Positions 42,442-50,809 of a stretch of DNA of 62,060 nt are shown here, piece after piece. Made by a program: the position numbers and the translations under genes. The notes beneath the pieces were generated by a model. That model made no database searches and was not told where the DNA came from. It saw nothing but the letters and a program-made list of their open reading frames with translations. Origin of the DNA: RGIG5612 sp045601405 (lineage in GTDB: Bacteria > Bacillota > Clostridia > Lachnospirales > Lachnospiraceae); assembly GCA_045601405.1 (NCBI GenBank), contig JAZRZO010000049.1, positions 1 through 62,060 of the forward strand. The letters are read 5' to 3'. How positions within the stretch are numbered: position 1 is the stretch's first letter; each line of letters starts with the position of its first letter.

Positions 42442-44197
42442 TGGCTAATTCCTCCTCTGATAATTGTGAATACGCGATCTGACGGTAGACATCACAATCC
42501 TTTAAAAGCTCTTTATGCTTTCCTTTGCCCACCATCTTACCTTCATCTAAAACGATTATAAGGTCTGCGTCCTTAACTGTACCTATACGCTGCGCCACTA
42601 TAAGGGTGGTGGCATCCTCTGTCTCTTTTTTAAGTTCTTGTCTCAGTATCTTGTCTGTCTTATAATCCAGCGCGGAGAAAGAGTCATCAAATATAAATAT
42701 CTCCGGCTTTTTACATATGGCCCTTGCTATGGATATCCTCTGCTTCTGTCCGCCGGAAAAGTTTGTTCCGCCCTGAGCAACCTCCGCATATATCCCGTCT
42801 TCAGTCTTTTCGATTATGTCTCTTCCCTGGGCTATCTCAAGAGCATGGAGGATCTCTTCATCCGTGGGTTGAACCTTGTCCTCATCGCCTCCGTACGCCA
42901 CATTGGAAGCTATTGTTCCTTTAAATAAAATGGCTTTTTGTGAAACATAGCCTATCTTTTCCCTGAGGGTCTTCTGTACATAATCCTTTACATTCACTCC
43001 GTCCACGAGCACCTCGCCCTCGCTCACATCATAAAAGCGCGGCACAAGATTGACCAGCGTACTCTTGCCCGAGCCGGTAGAACCGATAAATGCCACCACA
43101 TCACCCATAGATGCCTCAAAGCTTATGTCTTTAAGCACCGGCTCCCTGGCATCAGGATATGAGAAGCTTACGTTATTAAATACTATGCTGCCTCTGGTCT
43201 GTGTTTCCTCATCAAAGGGACCGTCATTCAGCTTAGCCGTTGTGTCAAGAACCTCATTTAAACGGTCGGCAGAAACCATAGCCCTCGGGAGCAGAACAAA
43301 TATCATTGATATCATCATGAACGCAATGATTATCTGAATGGCATATGACATAAATGTGACAAGCTCACTGAATATGTCTATCCTTGCCATCAGCCCGCTG
43401 GTATTCTGGATAATGCTTGCTCCAACCCAGTAAATAGCCAGTGAAGTTCCGTTCATCACCACACCGATCATCGGGAAGATAACAGACATCACCCTTCCCG
43501 TGAACAGGTGATTTCTCATCAGCGGATCGTTTGCGTTTTCAAATTTATCCGTTTGATACTTTTCCGCATTGTAAGCCCTTACAACACGAATACCCGTCAG
43601 GTTCTCTCTTGCCACTCTGTTAAGGTTATCCGTGAGCTTTTGTATAAGCTTGAATTTTGGTGTTACGACTATAAGCGCCGAGCCTATTACACACACCAGT
43701 ATCACTATCGAGATGCCCGTAACCAGTATCCACTGCTCACCCTTTCCGAGTATCTTTATAAAGGCCCATACCGCTATGATAGGAGCTCTCAAAAGAGCCT
43801 GCAGACCCATTCCTATTACCATGGTGACCTGGCTGATATCGTTTGTGGATCTGGTCAGAAGACTGGCCTGTGAAAAACGGCTTACCTCTTCAAAGGAAAA
43901 GGACGTTACCTTCTGAAAAAGCATATCCCGGATACCGCAGGCAAAACGCGTAGCCACCTGCCCGGTGAAAAAGCCGACAAGTATTACACACGCAAGGTCT
44001 CCAAAAGCGCAGGCCAGCATGATAAGTCCGTAGTGCCATACGTCCGATAAGCTCCCTCCGCTTTCAACCACCTGTGTTACTTTTGTCATATAATCCGGCA
44101 ATGTTAACGTACACCATACAGATGCCACAACAAATACGAGCACGAAGAAAACATACACCCATTGCCTGGCTTTCATGTAGCGCAGAAGTTTTATCAT
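42434..44197 (-). CDS. ABC exporter subunit with altered Walker B
   Basis: This 587-residue half-transporter has six membrane helices and an ATPase with GSTGSGKST, signature FSGGQKQR and Walker B IFIFDDSFSALD. The position of the catalytic Glu is Asp here, as in one subunit of heterodimeric exporters that have one weak ATP site. The canonical signature here would complement the partner's site. It is the first gene of the pair. Confidence 0.93.
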   Translation of the reverse strand: MIKLLRYMKARQWVYVFFVLVFVVASVWCTLTLPDYMTKVTQVVESGGSLSDVWHYGLIMLACAFGDLACVILVGFFTGQVATRFACGIRDMLFQKVTSFSFEEVSRFSQASLLTRSTNDISQVTMVIGMGLQALLRAPIIAVWAFIKILGKGEQWILVTGISIVILVCVIGSALIVVTPKFKLIQKLTDNLNRVARENLTGIRVVRAYNAEKYQTDKFENANDPLMRNHLFTGRVMSVIFPMIGVVMNGTSLAIYWVGASIIQNTSGLMARIDIFSELVTFMSYAIQIIIAFMMISMIFVLLPRAMVSADRLNEVLDTTAKLNDGPFDEETQTRGSIVFNNVSFSYPDAREPVLKDISFEASMGDVVAFIGSTGSGKSTLVNLVPRFYDVSEGEVLVDGVNVKDYVQKTLREKIGYVSQKAILFKGTIASNVAYGGDEDKVQPTDEEILHALEIAQGRDIIEKTEDGIYAEVAQGGTNFSGGQKQRISIARAICKKPEIFIFDDSFSALDYKTDKILRQELKKETEDATTLIVAQRIGTVKDADLIIVLDEGKMVGKGKHKELLKDCDVYRQIAYSQLSEEELANA

Positions 44198-44287
44198 TAC
44201 TTTATTCTCCCGTTTATATTCATGTTCCGGTCTTTCGCCGGATGGTATATCCGTACCTGTCCTATTGATATCTGCGGACAGAAGCGT

Positions 44288-44809
44288 TTACAGACGATGC
44301 TCCCCGGGACATTTTTCCCTGTGCCTGAAGAAGAATGGCATGACTATCTTTTCGCCAAGCCTCTTCAGGCGTATCTTGAAAACAGTGTCCATTTTTATCG
44401 GCTTTACCAGGATAGACCTGATGCCTGCCTTGTTGGCTCCCCATACATCAGTGAAAAGCTGGTCTCCCATGAACAGCGCCTTGTCCCGTCCGCATTTCAG
44501 CAGCGACATCGCCTGGGCATATCCTTTTTTTGACGGCTTTTTCGCATCAAAGATATAAGGTGAACCAACCGCGTCAGCGAAGGGTTTGACTCTTTGCAGG
44601 TCGTTGTTGGAAATGATGCAGGTCTTAAACCCTATATCCTTAAGGTACTTAAAAAAAGCAACCGCTTTTTCGTCTGATGGTGCTCCGTGTTCCACCAGTG
44701 TATTGTCCACATCAAGGATCAGCGATCTGTATCCTTTGTCGTAAAGCTTCTGAAAATCCACTGTATATGCGCTTTCCACATATACGGTGGGGTAAAATTG
44801 CCTGAACAT
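44288..44809 (-). CDS. YqeG family HAD phosphatase
   Basis: This 173-residue HAD IIIA phosphatase contains LILDVDNTLVEHG (nucleophile and acid/base Asp residues), IISNN and GDQLFTDVWGANKAG. It matches the YqeG family found widely in Firmicutes, whose members are phosphatidylglycerolphosphate phosphatase-like. The start codon overlaps the nrdR stop by one base (TAATG). Confidence 0.9.
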   Translation of the reverse strand: MFRQFYPTVYVESAYTVDFQKLYDKGYRSLILDVDNTLVEHGAPSDEKAVAFFKYLKDIGFKTCIISNNDLQRVKPFADAVGSPYIFDAKKPSKKGYAQAMSLLKCGRDKALFMGDQLFTDVWGANKAGIRSILVKPIKMDTVFKIRLKRLGEKIVMPFFFRHREKCPGEHRL

Positions 44810-45267
44810 TATTTTTCTGCTTTTCCTAATTTTTTGATCTCGTCGATGAATGTGTTGATGTCTTTGAATTCTCTGTATACGGACGCGAATCTTACATATG
44901 CAACCTGATCCACTTCCTTTATCCTGTCCATTACTATCTCGCCGATCTGCGTGCTCTTCATCTCTCCGGTTCCTAAAGCATAAATGTCTGTCTCTATGTC
45001 ATCTATCAGCTGCTCAAGGCGGGCTGCCGAAACAGGCCGCTTATAGCAGGCTCTCAAAACACCTTTTTCTATCTTGGTGCGGTCATAGGCCTCCCTGTTC
45101 TCGTCCTTTTTGATGACTATAAGAGGGATGGTCTCTATCTTTTCGTATGTGGTAAAGCGCTTCTTGCACTCCTCACATTCTCTCCGCCTTCTGATGGCGC
45201 TCTTATCCTCGTTAGGTCTTGAGTCGAGCACTTTTGTTTCCTGGCATCCGCAAAATGGACATTTCAT
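44809..45267 (-). CDS. nrdR: Transcriptional repressor NrdR
   Basis: This 152-residue regulator of ribonucleotide reductase genes has an N-terminal zinc ribbon (CPFCGCQETKVLDSRP...CEECKKRF) and an ATP-cone domain (VIKKDENREAYDRTKIEKGV). The ATG at 45267 has GGAGG upstream. Two NrdR-box-like sites overlap its own promoter, so it may repress itself. It is followed by the yqeG-like gene. Confidence 0.96.
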   Translation of the reverse strand: MKCPFCGCQETKVLDSRPNEDKSAIRRRRECEECKKRFTTYEKIETIPLIVIKKDENREAYDRTKIEKGVLRACYKRPVSAARLEQLIDDIETDIYALGTGEMKSTQIGEIVMDRIKEVDQVAYVRFASVYREFKDINTFIDEIKKLGKAEK

Positions 45268-45297
45268 TTGTTCAGCCTCCGTCTCATATATTGAGAG

Positions 45298-45349
45298 ATT
45301 ATACAATATATTGTGTTGCTATAGCAAGGGAAAACACAATCTGTATACC
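45298..45349 (-). promoter_or_regulatory. nrdR promoter with two NrdR-box-like sites
   Basis: On the minus strand a TATAAT -10 (plus 45298-45303) is 18 bases from a TTGCTA -35 (45322-45327). Box 1 at 45301-45316 reads ACACAATATATTGTAT, close to the NrdR consensus ACACWATATWTWGTGT. A weaker box lies at 45334-45349. The gap between them is 16-17 bases, in line with the usual 15-16 base spacing of paired NrdR boxes. Confidence 0.65.
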
Positions 45350-45388
45350 GCCTCCGGCCATATATATACATATTTAAAATTTTACTAA

Positions 45389-45556
45389 ATACTGCGGGTA
45401 TATATTCTGGCGCTCGGCCTTCCCGCCGCCATCCAGGATATCGGTGTCGGCGCATTCCTGTTCTTCTTTATCGCGCTCACAACAAATCAGGGACGTTTTC
45501 TTGACTGGAGCGCAAGAAGAGCCGTCATGAAGATGGCGAAAGCAAATAAGACGTAG
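45389..45556 (+). pseudogene. C-terminal remnant of a membrane protein
   Basis: A plus-strand frame of about 55 codons from after a stop at 45386 to the TAG at 45554 encodes ILALGLPAAIQDIGVGAFLF, FFIALTTNQGRF, and a basic tail. There is no start or ribosome binding site. It looks like the last membrane helix and tail of a larger transporter whose front part was lost. I cannot name the family with confidence; a sugar ABC permease is one possibility given the binding-protein gene nearby. Confidence 0.5.
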
Positions 45557-45577
45557 CCCTGGAAGGACATATTCTGT

Positions 45578-46366
45578 CTATATCAATCCGAACTCCTTAA
45601 GTGAAAGGTAAAGTCCATCCTCCTCCATGCGCTTTGCGTGGAGGGGGATCTTTTCCAGAAGACGCGGATCCCCGTTTCCCATGCACACCCCGTATTTAAC
45701 ACAGGTAAGCATCTCATAATCGTTAAAGCTGTCCCCGTATCCGTAGGTGTTTTCCATATCGGCGCCAAGCAGCTCCACCATTCTTCTTACTCCTCTTTCC
45801 TTGGTCTGCCACTTGGGTATGGTCTCCAGCAGGACATTGTGATGATTGATGACATTATATCTGTCACCGAGCGCGGCAACAAAGCCGTCCTCATCACTGA
45901 CTTCTTTAAAGCCTCCACTGACCTTGGCTATCTCAGTAACGTTTTCATCATACTGTCTCAGGACGCCGGGATCTGTTAAAGAAAAGATACGTTTTATATC
46001 CCCCGCGGGATCTTCAGTCGTTTGCGGATGATAATATATATGCTCCGCTCCTTCCGAGAATGGATTAAATCCGAATCTCACAAAGTTTTCCACAAGAGCC
46101 GCGGACTCTTCTTTATCTATAGTATCATTAAAAAGGACTTCCTGTCGCCATTCACCATAGGCGCCTGCTCCCGCGATCATCCCGTCAAATCCAAGCTCAA
46201 GTATTTCGGGGAATATCATACTCTTTGTACGGCCTGTGCAGACAACCGGGTGATGGCCGTTTGCCTTAAGCCTGTCTACAGCCTCAACTGTTGAGGCTGG
46301 TATGCCGTGCCGCGGAGAATATATCGTTCCGTCTATGTCCAGAAATATGATCGTCTTATTCTTCAT
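45578..46366 (-). CDS. Cof-type HAD hydrolase
   Basis: This 262-residue HAD IIB phosphatase has FLDIDGTIYSPRHGIP (the two catalytic Asp residues), VCTGRTKSM and the GYGDSFNDYEML motif. Such proteins hydrolyse sugar phosphates, FMN or similar small metabolites. It starts 11 bases inside the 3' end of the binding-protein gene, so the two are coupled. Confidence 0.92.
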   Translation of the reverse strand: MKNKTIIFLDIDGTIYSPRHGIPASTVEAVDRLKANGHHPVVCTGRTKSMIFPEILELGFDGMIAGAGAYGEWRQEVLFNDTIDKEESAALVENFVRFGFNPFSEGAEHIYYHPQTTEDPAGDIKRIFSLTDPGVLRQYDENVTEIAKVSGGFKEVSDEDGFVAALGDRYNVINHHNVLLETIPKWQTKERGVRRMVELLGADMENTYGYGDSFNDYEMLTCVKYGVCMGNGDPRLLEKIPLHAKRMEEDGLYLSLKEFGLI

Positions 46367-47561
46367 TTAAGTATGCCGTCAGGTCTGTTGTTCTGTATTT
46401 TTCAGCCGGATCTTCATCTCCGTTTTTCCAGAGTCTTTTATATCCGTAGATGTTTTCCGCACTCACATCATCATAGATCACCGTGCCTGCTTCCCAGGAG
46501 TAACCGCTGGCGTTAAAACTGCCTAAAAGTATATATCCTACTTCATAGCCTTTTCTTGCAAGAGGCAGGGTTGACGCGCCCCTTTCCATCCGGTCCAGCT
46601 CGTCCCCATGTGTGGCATAACCCTTTACCGCGGATGCAGAGGGATCCTTCTTCGCTGCTTCATATTCTTCGGTAAATTCATTGTTTTCGGCGTAGCAGGA
46701 TATAACGCAGAAATCCGCAAGATCAAGTTTCTTCTTTTTTGTGTATTCTTTTATATATCTGTTGTAGCCAAGTGCGATCTCCGGCCTGTAGGCAATAAAT
46801 ATCCGGCAGTCCGGGTCATTTTTCAGGATAGTCTTTGCGCTGTTGTACGCAGCCTCCTCGTCGCCCTCACCATATATCTCCTGATGCGACACCGCCTTTA
46901 TCCGTCTTGAATTGTTTAAACTGTCTGTCAGCGCATTGGCGCAGTATATGCCGTCTTTTATCTTTGTATATATGTCATACGCTGCCTTAGCCATGCCTTT
47001 GTCATCCAGAGGTATCTCGCCGCCGTCTTCAAGCCTCTTTTCAAGCCATTCATCAGCCACTTCATACGCCCATGCCCCTGTAAGCTCATACGCGGTGTAA
47101 AGACACCCGTTGACTTTATATTCGTCCGGAAAGCTTCCTATCATTATCACAGCGATCCCTGCTTCAAGCGCTTCTGCGACCGCAGGCTCAAGTATCTCCT
47201 CGGACAGGGGAATGAGTACGATCCCTCCTATTCTTCCTTCCGATACCGCTTCTTTTATTATGCTTTCCTGCTTATATACGTCATTTGCGGCATACTTGAC
47301 ATCACATGAGATGTTGTAGTTCTCCATCCCTTTATTCATTGCGTCCATAAGCATGCTGATCCCCAGCTGCTCCTCTGACGGGAATACTGCGATCACCTCT
47401 CTGCTTCCGTTCCAGGTAAAGTCTTCTATATCAAACTTCGGAACCGGCGCTGCCGTGCTGCTGCTCTTTTTATTCTCCGTTTTTCCTGCCCCGCACGCAC
47501 TGACAATGCTCAGGATAAGGAGTATCACTATTAAACCTGCTGCTTTCTTCATAGCTTTCAT
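46356..47561 (-). CDS. Sugar-type periplasmic-binding lipoprotein
   Basis: This 401-residue lipoprotein has a signal peptide (MKAMKKAAGLIVILLILSIV) ending in a lipobox VSAC. The mature part follows a type I periplasmic-binding fold: VIAVFPSEEQLGISMLMDAM, EGRIGGIVLIPLSEEI and PDCRIFIAYRPEIALGYNRYI. It resembles RbsB-like sugar receptors but lies without any ABC permease or ATPase gene, so it may act with components encoded elsewhere or as a sensor. It lies 45 bases after the GH78-like gene. Confidence 0.85.
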   Translation of the reverse strand: MKAMKKAAGLIVILLILSIVSACGAGKTENKKSSSTAAPVPKFDIEDFTWNGSREVIAVFPSEEQLGISMLMDAMNKGMENYNISCDVKYAANDVYKQESIIKEAVSEGRIGGIVLIPLSEEILEPAVAEALEAGIAVIMIGSFPDEYKVNGCLYTAYELTGAWAYEVADEWLEKRLEDGGEIPLDDKGMAKAAYDIYTKIKDGIYCANALTDSLNNSRRIKAVSHQEIYGEGDEEAAYNSAKTILKNDPDCRIFIAYRPEIALGYNRYIKEYTKKKKLDLADFCVISCYAENNEFTEEYEAAKKDPSASAVKGYATHGDELDRMERGASTLPLARKGYEVGYILLGSFNASGYSWEAGTVIYDDVSAENIYGYKRLWKNGDEDPAEKYRTTDLTAYLNEE

Positions 47562-47606
47562 ATTTTCTGTCTGTTCTCTTTCTGTTGCTTACCAGGCTTT
47601 TCCATT

Positions 47607-50600
47607 TTATCCCGCGCTGCTTCCCAAAAGATTTTTTGACGGCTGATACTCATATTCATGCCTTCCGCCATCCAGTTCCACATCACCGGAATCAGCAGCG
47701 CACGCCGGGTAGTACGGAAGCGTAATATGTGCTGACATATCATCCGGGATCTCTATAACGAGCTTAAGCGTACCGTCATCTTCTATCTTCCATTCCGACC
47801 TTATATCACCGTTCTCAGTTTTATATCTTCCTTTAAATTCTCTTACCCGTCCGTCCGGCAGCGGTTCAAGCCTGATCACAGAAAAACCGGGCTCCTCCGG
47901 CCTTATCCCGGCAGCGTATCCGTAAAGGAACTCCTCCCCAAAAGCATAGCCCGGCAGCTCTTTGTTTTCCTCATTGAGCAGAACGTCCCATGCCTTCTCT
48001 TCCAGCCCTATTTCCGCAAGCGCCTGGCAGATATACGCTGCCTCCGCGATGCCGCAATTCACTCTGTTCCCATCCTTTTCAAGCCGCAGCCTGAAGCTTT
48101 CCTTAAGTCTGTTTTTATCCGGATACAGTCCGAATCTCACAGCCAGAACATATGCTGTCTGAGTGTCCACGGCCGGTCTGCCTGTAAGTGTGTAATACTC
48201 TTCGATAAAGGCCTGTTTTATCCGCCTTGCTCTTTTCGCGTACTCCAGAGCATCCTTTTCTTTCCCCAGAACCTTTGCCGCCTCAGAGACTATCCTTACG
48301 GCCTCATAGTAATAAGCGGACGATATAAGGTAATCGTCAGTTTCTCCACCGGATAACGCTGACGCATCACCCGTTACGCGACCGTCTCCCGCATGATCGT
48401 CAAAGTCATACAGGTTATGTCTTTCGCCACGTTTTGCGTCCTCTCTGTCTATATAGTCAACCCATCCCCTCATTAAGTCATAGTTTTCCGAAATGATGTC
48501 TTCGCTGCCATACATCCTGAAGAGTGTCCACGCAATAAATGCGGCCGCTGCTCCGTCTTCTTCCGGTCGCTGTTCTCTTGCGTCTCTTAAAAGCCTCATA
48601 TAGAAGTCTTTTGCGTGCATACTGTAGCATAACGCGGATGAGGACGCGTTCACATCTCCTATCCACTCTTTACCTCCACTGCACAGATACCAGTTCTCCG
48701 GTATATCAACGCTGTTGCATTTCTGAGCATTCAAAATATCCTCATACAGCCTGCCAAGGTATCCATCTGATGTTTCGATGTAACCTGAACGCGGCATATC
48801 GGAATAGATCCTGCACGCGGTAAAATCATCTGCGTCCATATCGTCCTTCCACCCGTTAACCTTTACATATCTTCCTCTGAAGCACGTAAAATGCGGAGCT
48901 GCCACCTCCTTGCTTCCGTCTGATATGTAAGTAAAGCATTTAGACATCCCGTCCGGACTCCCGCTGCATAAGCTTCCGTCCTTAAGTTCGTTTGCGAATT
49001 CCAGTCTTAAGATATCTTCTTTTTCGAGACTCACCGCGCATTCCACATAACCCGCAAAGATCTCTCCGAAATCAAGGATCTTTTCTCCTTCAGCCGTAGT
49101 TATCACTTCCTTTGCTTTCAGAGTCTCCTTAACCACAACCGGAAGGGCATATCTTTCCGTGACCGGTATATCCTCATCAAGCATCACGACCTGCTTTTCT
49201 TCGTTTTCCTTATCCTCCCAAAGCAGCCTGTTCAGTATCTCCCCGTTGCGGTCGCCGCTGCTTTCTATGTCGGAGCCGTAGTAGCTCCATGTCTCATCCG
49301 TAGCTATGACTATGGTATATTCTTCTTTTTCGATCTCCTCTTCGATCTCCGCAGCAGCTGTAGTGACCGTCTCCGCACCGGTTTCCGACTGTGCTTCCTC
49401 TTCCTCTGCTGCCGGTATCACTACAGGCGCGATCCCGGCTGACATCCCGGACTGCATCTCTTCTGCTTCTGGTTCTGCCTTGACATCTTCCTGCGGAATC
49501 TCTTCCGCTTCTGCTACTGCCCTGACATCCTCCTGCGGAATCTCTTCCGCTTCCTCTATTGCCTTCAGTGCTTTGGCAAGAATATCTTCCGGCTCTACAG
49601 CCTCTTCTTTCTCACCCTCTTCCTGCTCCGCCATTATTATGGCTTCTATTGCCTCCTCTAATGTAGGCTCTGAAACCGGCTCTTCTCCGGTTTCAGGCTC
49701 AGCATCCGGCTCTATCACATCATCATCGAACAGAGCCATAAGCTCATTTTCCTCAAATTCCCCAAACTCTTCCACCGGCTCTTCGCTCTCTTTTGTAAAT
49801 ACCACCGGCTCCTCCGGTTCTTCTTCCGGTTCCGGTTTTTCGCTCTCTTTTGCAAATACCACCGGCTCCTCCGGTTCTTCCTCCGGTTCTTCTTCCGGTT
49901 CCGGCTCTTCGCTCTCTTTTGTAAATACCACCGGCTCCTCTGGTTCTTCCTCCGGTTCTTCTTCCGGTTCCGGTTTTTCGCTCTCTTTTGCAAATACCAC
50001 CGGCTCTTCCGTTCCCGCATCTATATCGATATCATCTAAGAATGCTGTCAGCTCTTTCTCACCAAATGTGATCGTCTCGCTGAGATCATCCTCGCTTTTA
50101 TCAAGACTTCCGTCCCCGTTAAGATCATTTATATCAAGTATTTCAATAATAAACTCATCTTCTGTTTTTTTGTCGTTAGACATGGCGAGGGCTTCCGCAA
50201 CGCTCCCTGTATTGATCCGATCCTCAAAGCTTTCATTGCTGCTGTCTGAGTTTTCAAGGGCCTTTTCTGTCTGCTCCCCGGCGTATAATGCGTCATCTTT
50301 AACTCTTTCTCTCAGAGCCTTTATCACAAGTTCCGCCTTAACGGCAAAACGATCTTTGTCCGCTTCATTGTCTGAAGATGTGCATGAGCAATCCTTGTAA
50401 CGGCTGTTGCCCAGAAATATGTCTATAGAATTGGATTCAGCATTTTCACCGTATCTGATAAGCTCCGTAACATCATATTCAAAATACTGCACCTTTGATC
50501 CGGCACCGTAAAGATACGGAGCAAGATATTCGTCTCCGACTCTTTCGCCATTGATATACGCTTCAAAAGAGCCTGTGCCTGTGACAAATAATGTAGCTTG

Positions 50601-50699
50601 TGTCACCTCATCTAAAATGCAAAAATCCTTAAAGATCACCGGATGGTATGTATCTTCTTTTTTCGTTGTCACCCATCCGGCCGTCCATTGCCTGCTCAT
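47607..50699 (-). CDS. GH78-like protein with acidic repeat insert and EF-hand motif
   Basis: The 1030 residues match the layout of alpha-L-rhamnosidases: an N-terminal beta domain (residues 1-132, with the typical FEAYINGERVGDEYLAP), a second beta domain (about 460-640), an alpha/alpha-barrel (650-925) and a C-terminal beta domain. Residues 133-457 are an acidic, low-complexity insert with an EF-hand-like loop (192-203, DLNGDGSLDKSE) and tandem repeats. The catalytic region is altered: the DCPQRDERLGWTGD motif appears only as DIPENW...KEWIGD near 665-682, and the WERW segment with the other catalytic Glu is absent before GYAFGEEFLYGYAAG. There is no signal peptide. Enzyme activity is doubtful. 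Confidence 0.8.
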   Translation of the reverse strand: MSRQWTAGWVTTKKEDTYHPVIFKDFCILDEVTQATLFVTGTGSFEAYINGERVGDEYLAPYLYGAGSKVQYFEYDVTELIRYGENAESNSIDIFLGNSRYKDCSCTSSDNEADKDRFAVKAELVIKALRERVKDDALYAGEQTEKALENSDSSNESFEDRINTGSVAEALAMSNDKKTEDEFIIEILDINDLNGDGSLDKSEDDLSETITFGEKELTAFLDDIDIDAGTEEPVVFAKESEKPEPEEEPEEEPEEPVVFTKESEEPEPEEEPEEEPEEPVVFAKESEKPEPEEEPEEPVVFTKESEEPVEEFGEFEENELMALFDDDVIEPDAEPETGEEPVSEPTLEEAIEAIIMAEQEEGEKEEAVEPEDILAKALKAIEEAEEIPQEDVRAVAEAEEIPQEDVKAEPEAEEMQSGMSAGIAPVVIPAAEEEEAQSETGAETVTTAAAEIEEEIEKEEYTIVIATDETWSYYGSDIESSGDRNGEILNRLLWEDKENEEKQVVMLDEDIPVTERYALPVVVKETLKAKEVITTAEGEKILDFGEIFAGYVECAVSLEKEDILRLEFANELKDGSLCSGSPDGMSKCFTYISDGSKEVAAPHFTCFRGRYVKVNGWKDDMDADDFTACRIYSDMPRSGYIETSDGYLGRLYEDILNAQKCNSVDIPENWYLCSGGKEWIGDVNASSSALCYSMHAKDFYMRLLRDAREQRPEEDGAAAAFIAWTLFRMYGSEDIISENYDLMRGWVDYIDREDAKRGERHNLYDFDDHAGDGRVTGDASALSGGETDDYLISSAYYYEAVRIVSEAAKVLGKEKDALEYAKRARRIKQAFIEEYYTLTGRPAVDTQTAYVLAVRFGLYPDKNRLKESFRLRLEKDGNRVNCGIAEAAYICQALAEIGLEEKAWDVLLNEENKELPGYAFGEEFLYGYAAGIRPEEPGFSVIRLEPLPDGRVREFKGRYKTENGDIRSEWKIEDDGTLKLVIEIPDDMSAHITLPYYPACAADSGDVELDGGRHEYEYQPSKNLLGSSAG
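49770..50009 (-). repeat. Tandem acidic repeats within the GH78-like gene
   Basis: Four units of about 16-23 residues begin EEPVVF and alternate between AKESEKPEPEEEPEEEP and TKESEEPEPEEEPEEEP forms, giving a higher-order unit of about 46 residues repeated nearly twice. The DNA is also strongly repetitive, so copy number could vary by slippage. Confidence 0.9.
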
Positions 50700-50723
50700 C
50701 TTCTGTTATTACCTCCAATAAAT

Positions 50724-50751
50724 AAGGAAGGTCATTTTAATAACCTTCCTT
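50724..50751 (-). terminator. Terminator after groESL
   Basis: AAGGAAGGT and ACCTTCCTT pair perfectly around a 10-base loop and, on the minus strand, are followed by ATTTATT. It lies about 60 bases after the groEL stop and just before the ribosome binding site of the GH78-like gene. Confidence 0.7.
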
Positions 50752-50809
50752 AATAATCTGATGATGTATTATACACCATTTAAAGAAAAAATAAAATCTT
50801 CTTCAGCTG

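Noticed and set aside
42434..44197. Inactivating mutation in the ABC transporter Walker B
   Set aside because: Asp in place of Glu is normal for one subunit of heterodimeric exporters, and the partner has the Glu.
49770..50009. CRISPR-like array
   Set aside because: The repeats are in-frame protein repeats without spacers of unique sequence.
49306..50400. A 364-codon Ser-rich plus-strand frame opposite the GH78-like gene
   Set aside because: It is the antisense of Glu/Pro-rich repeats, has Ser/Gly low complexity only, and lacks a ribosome binding site.
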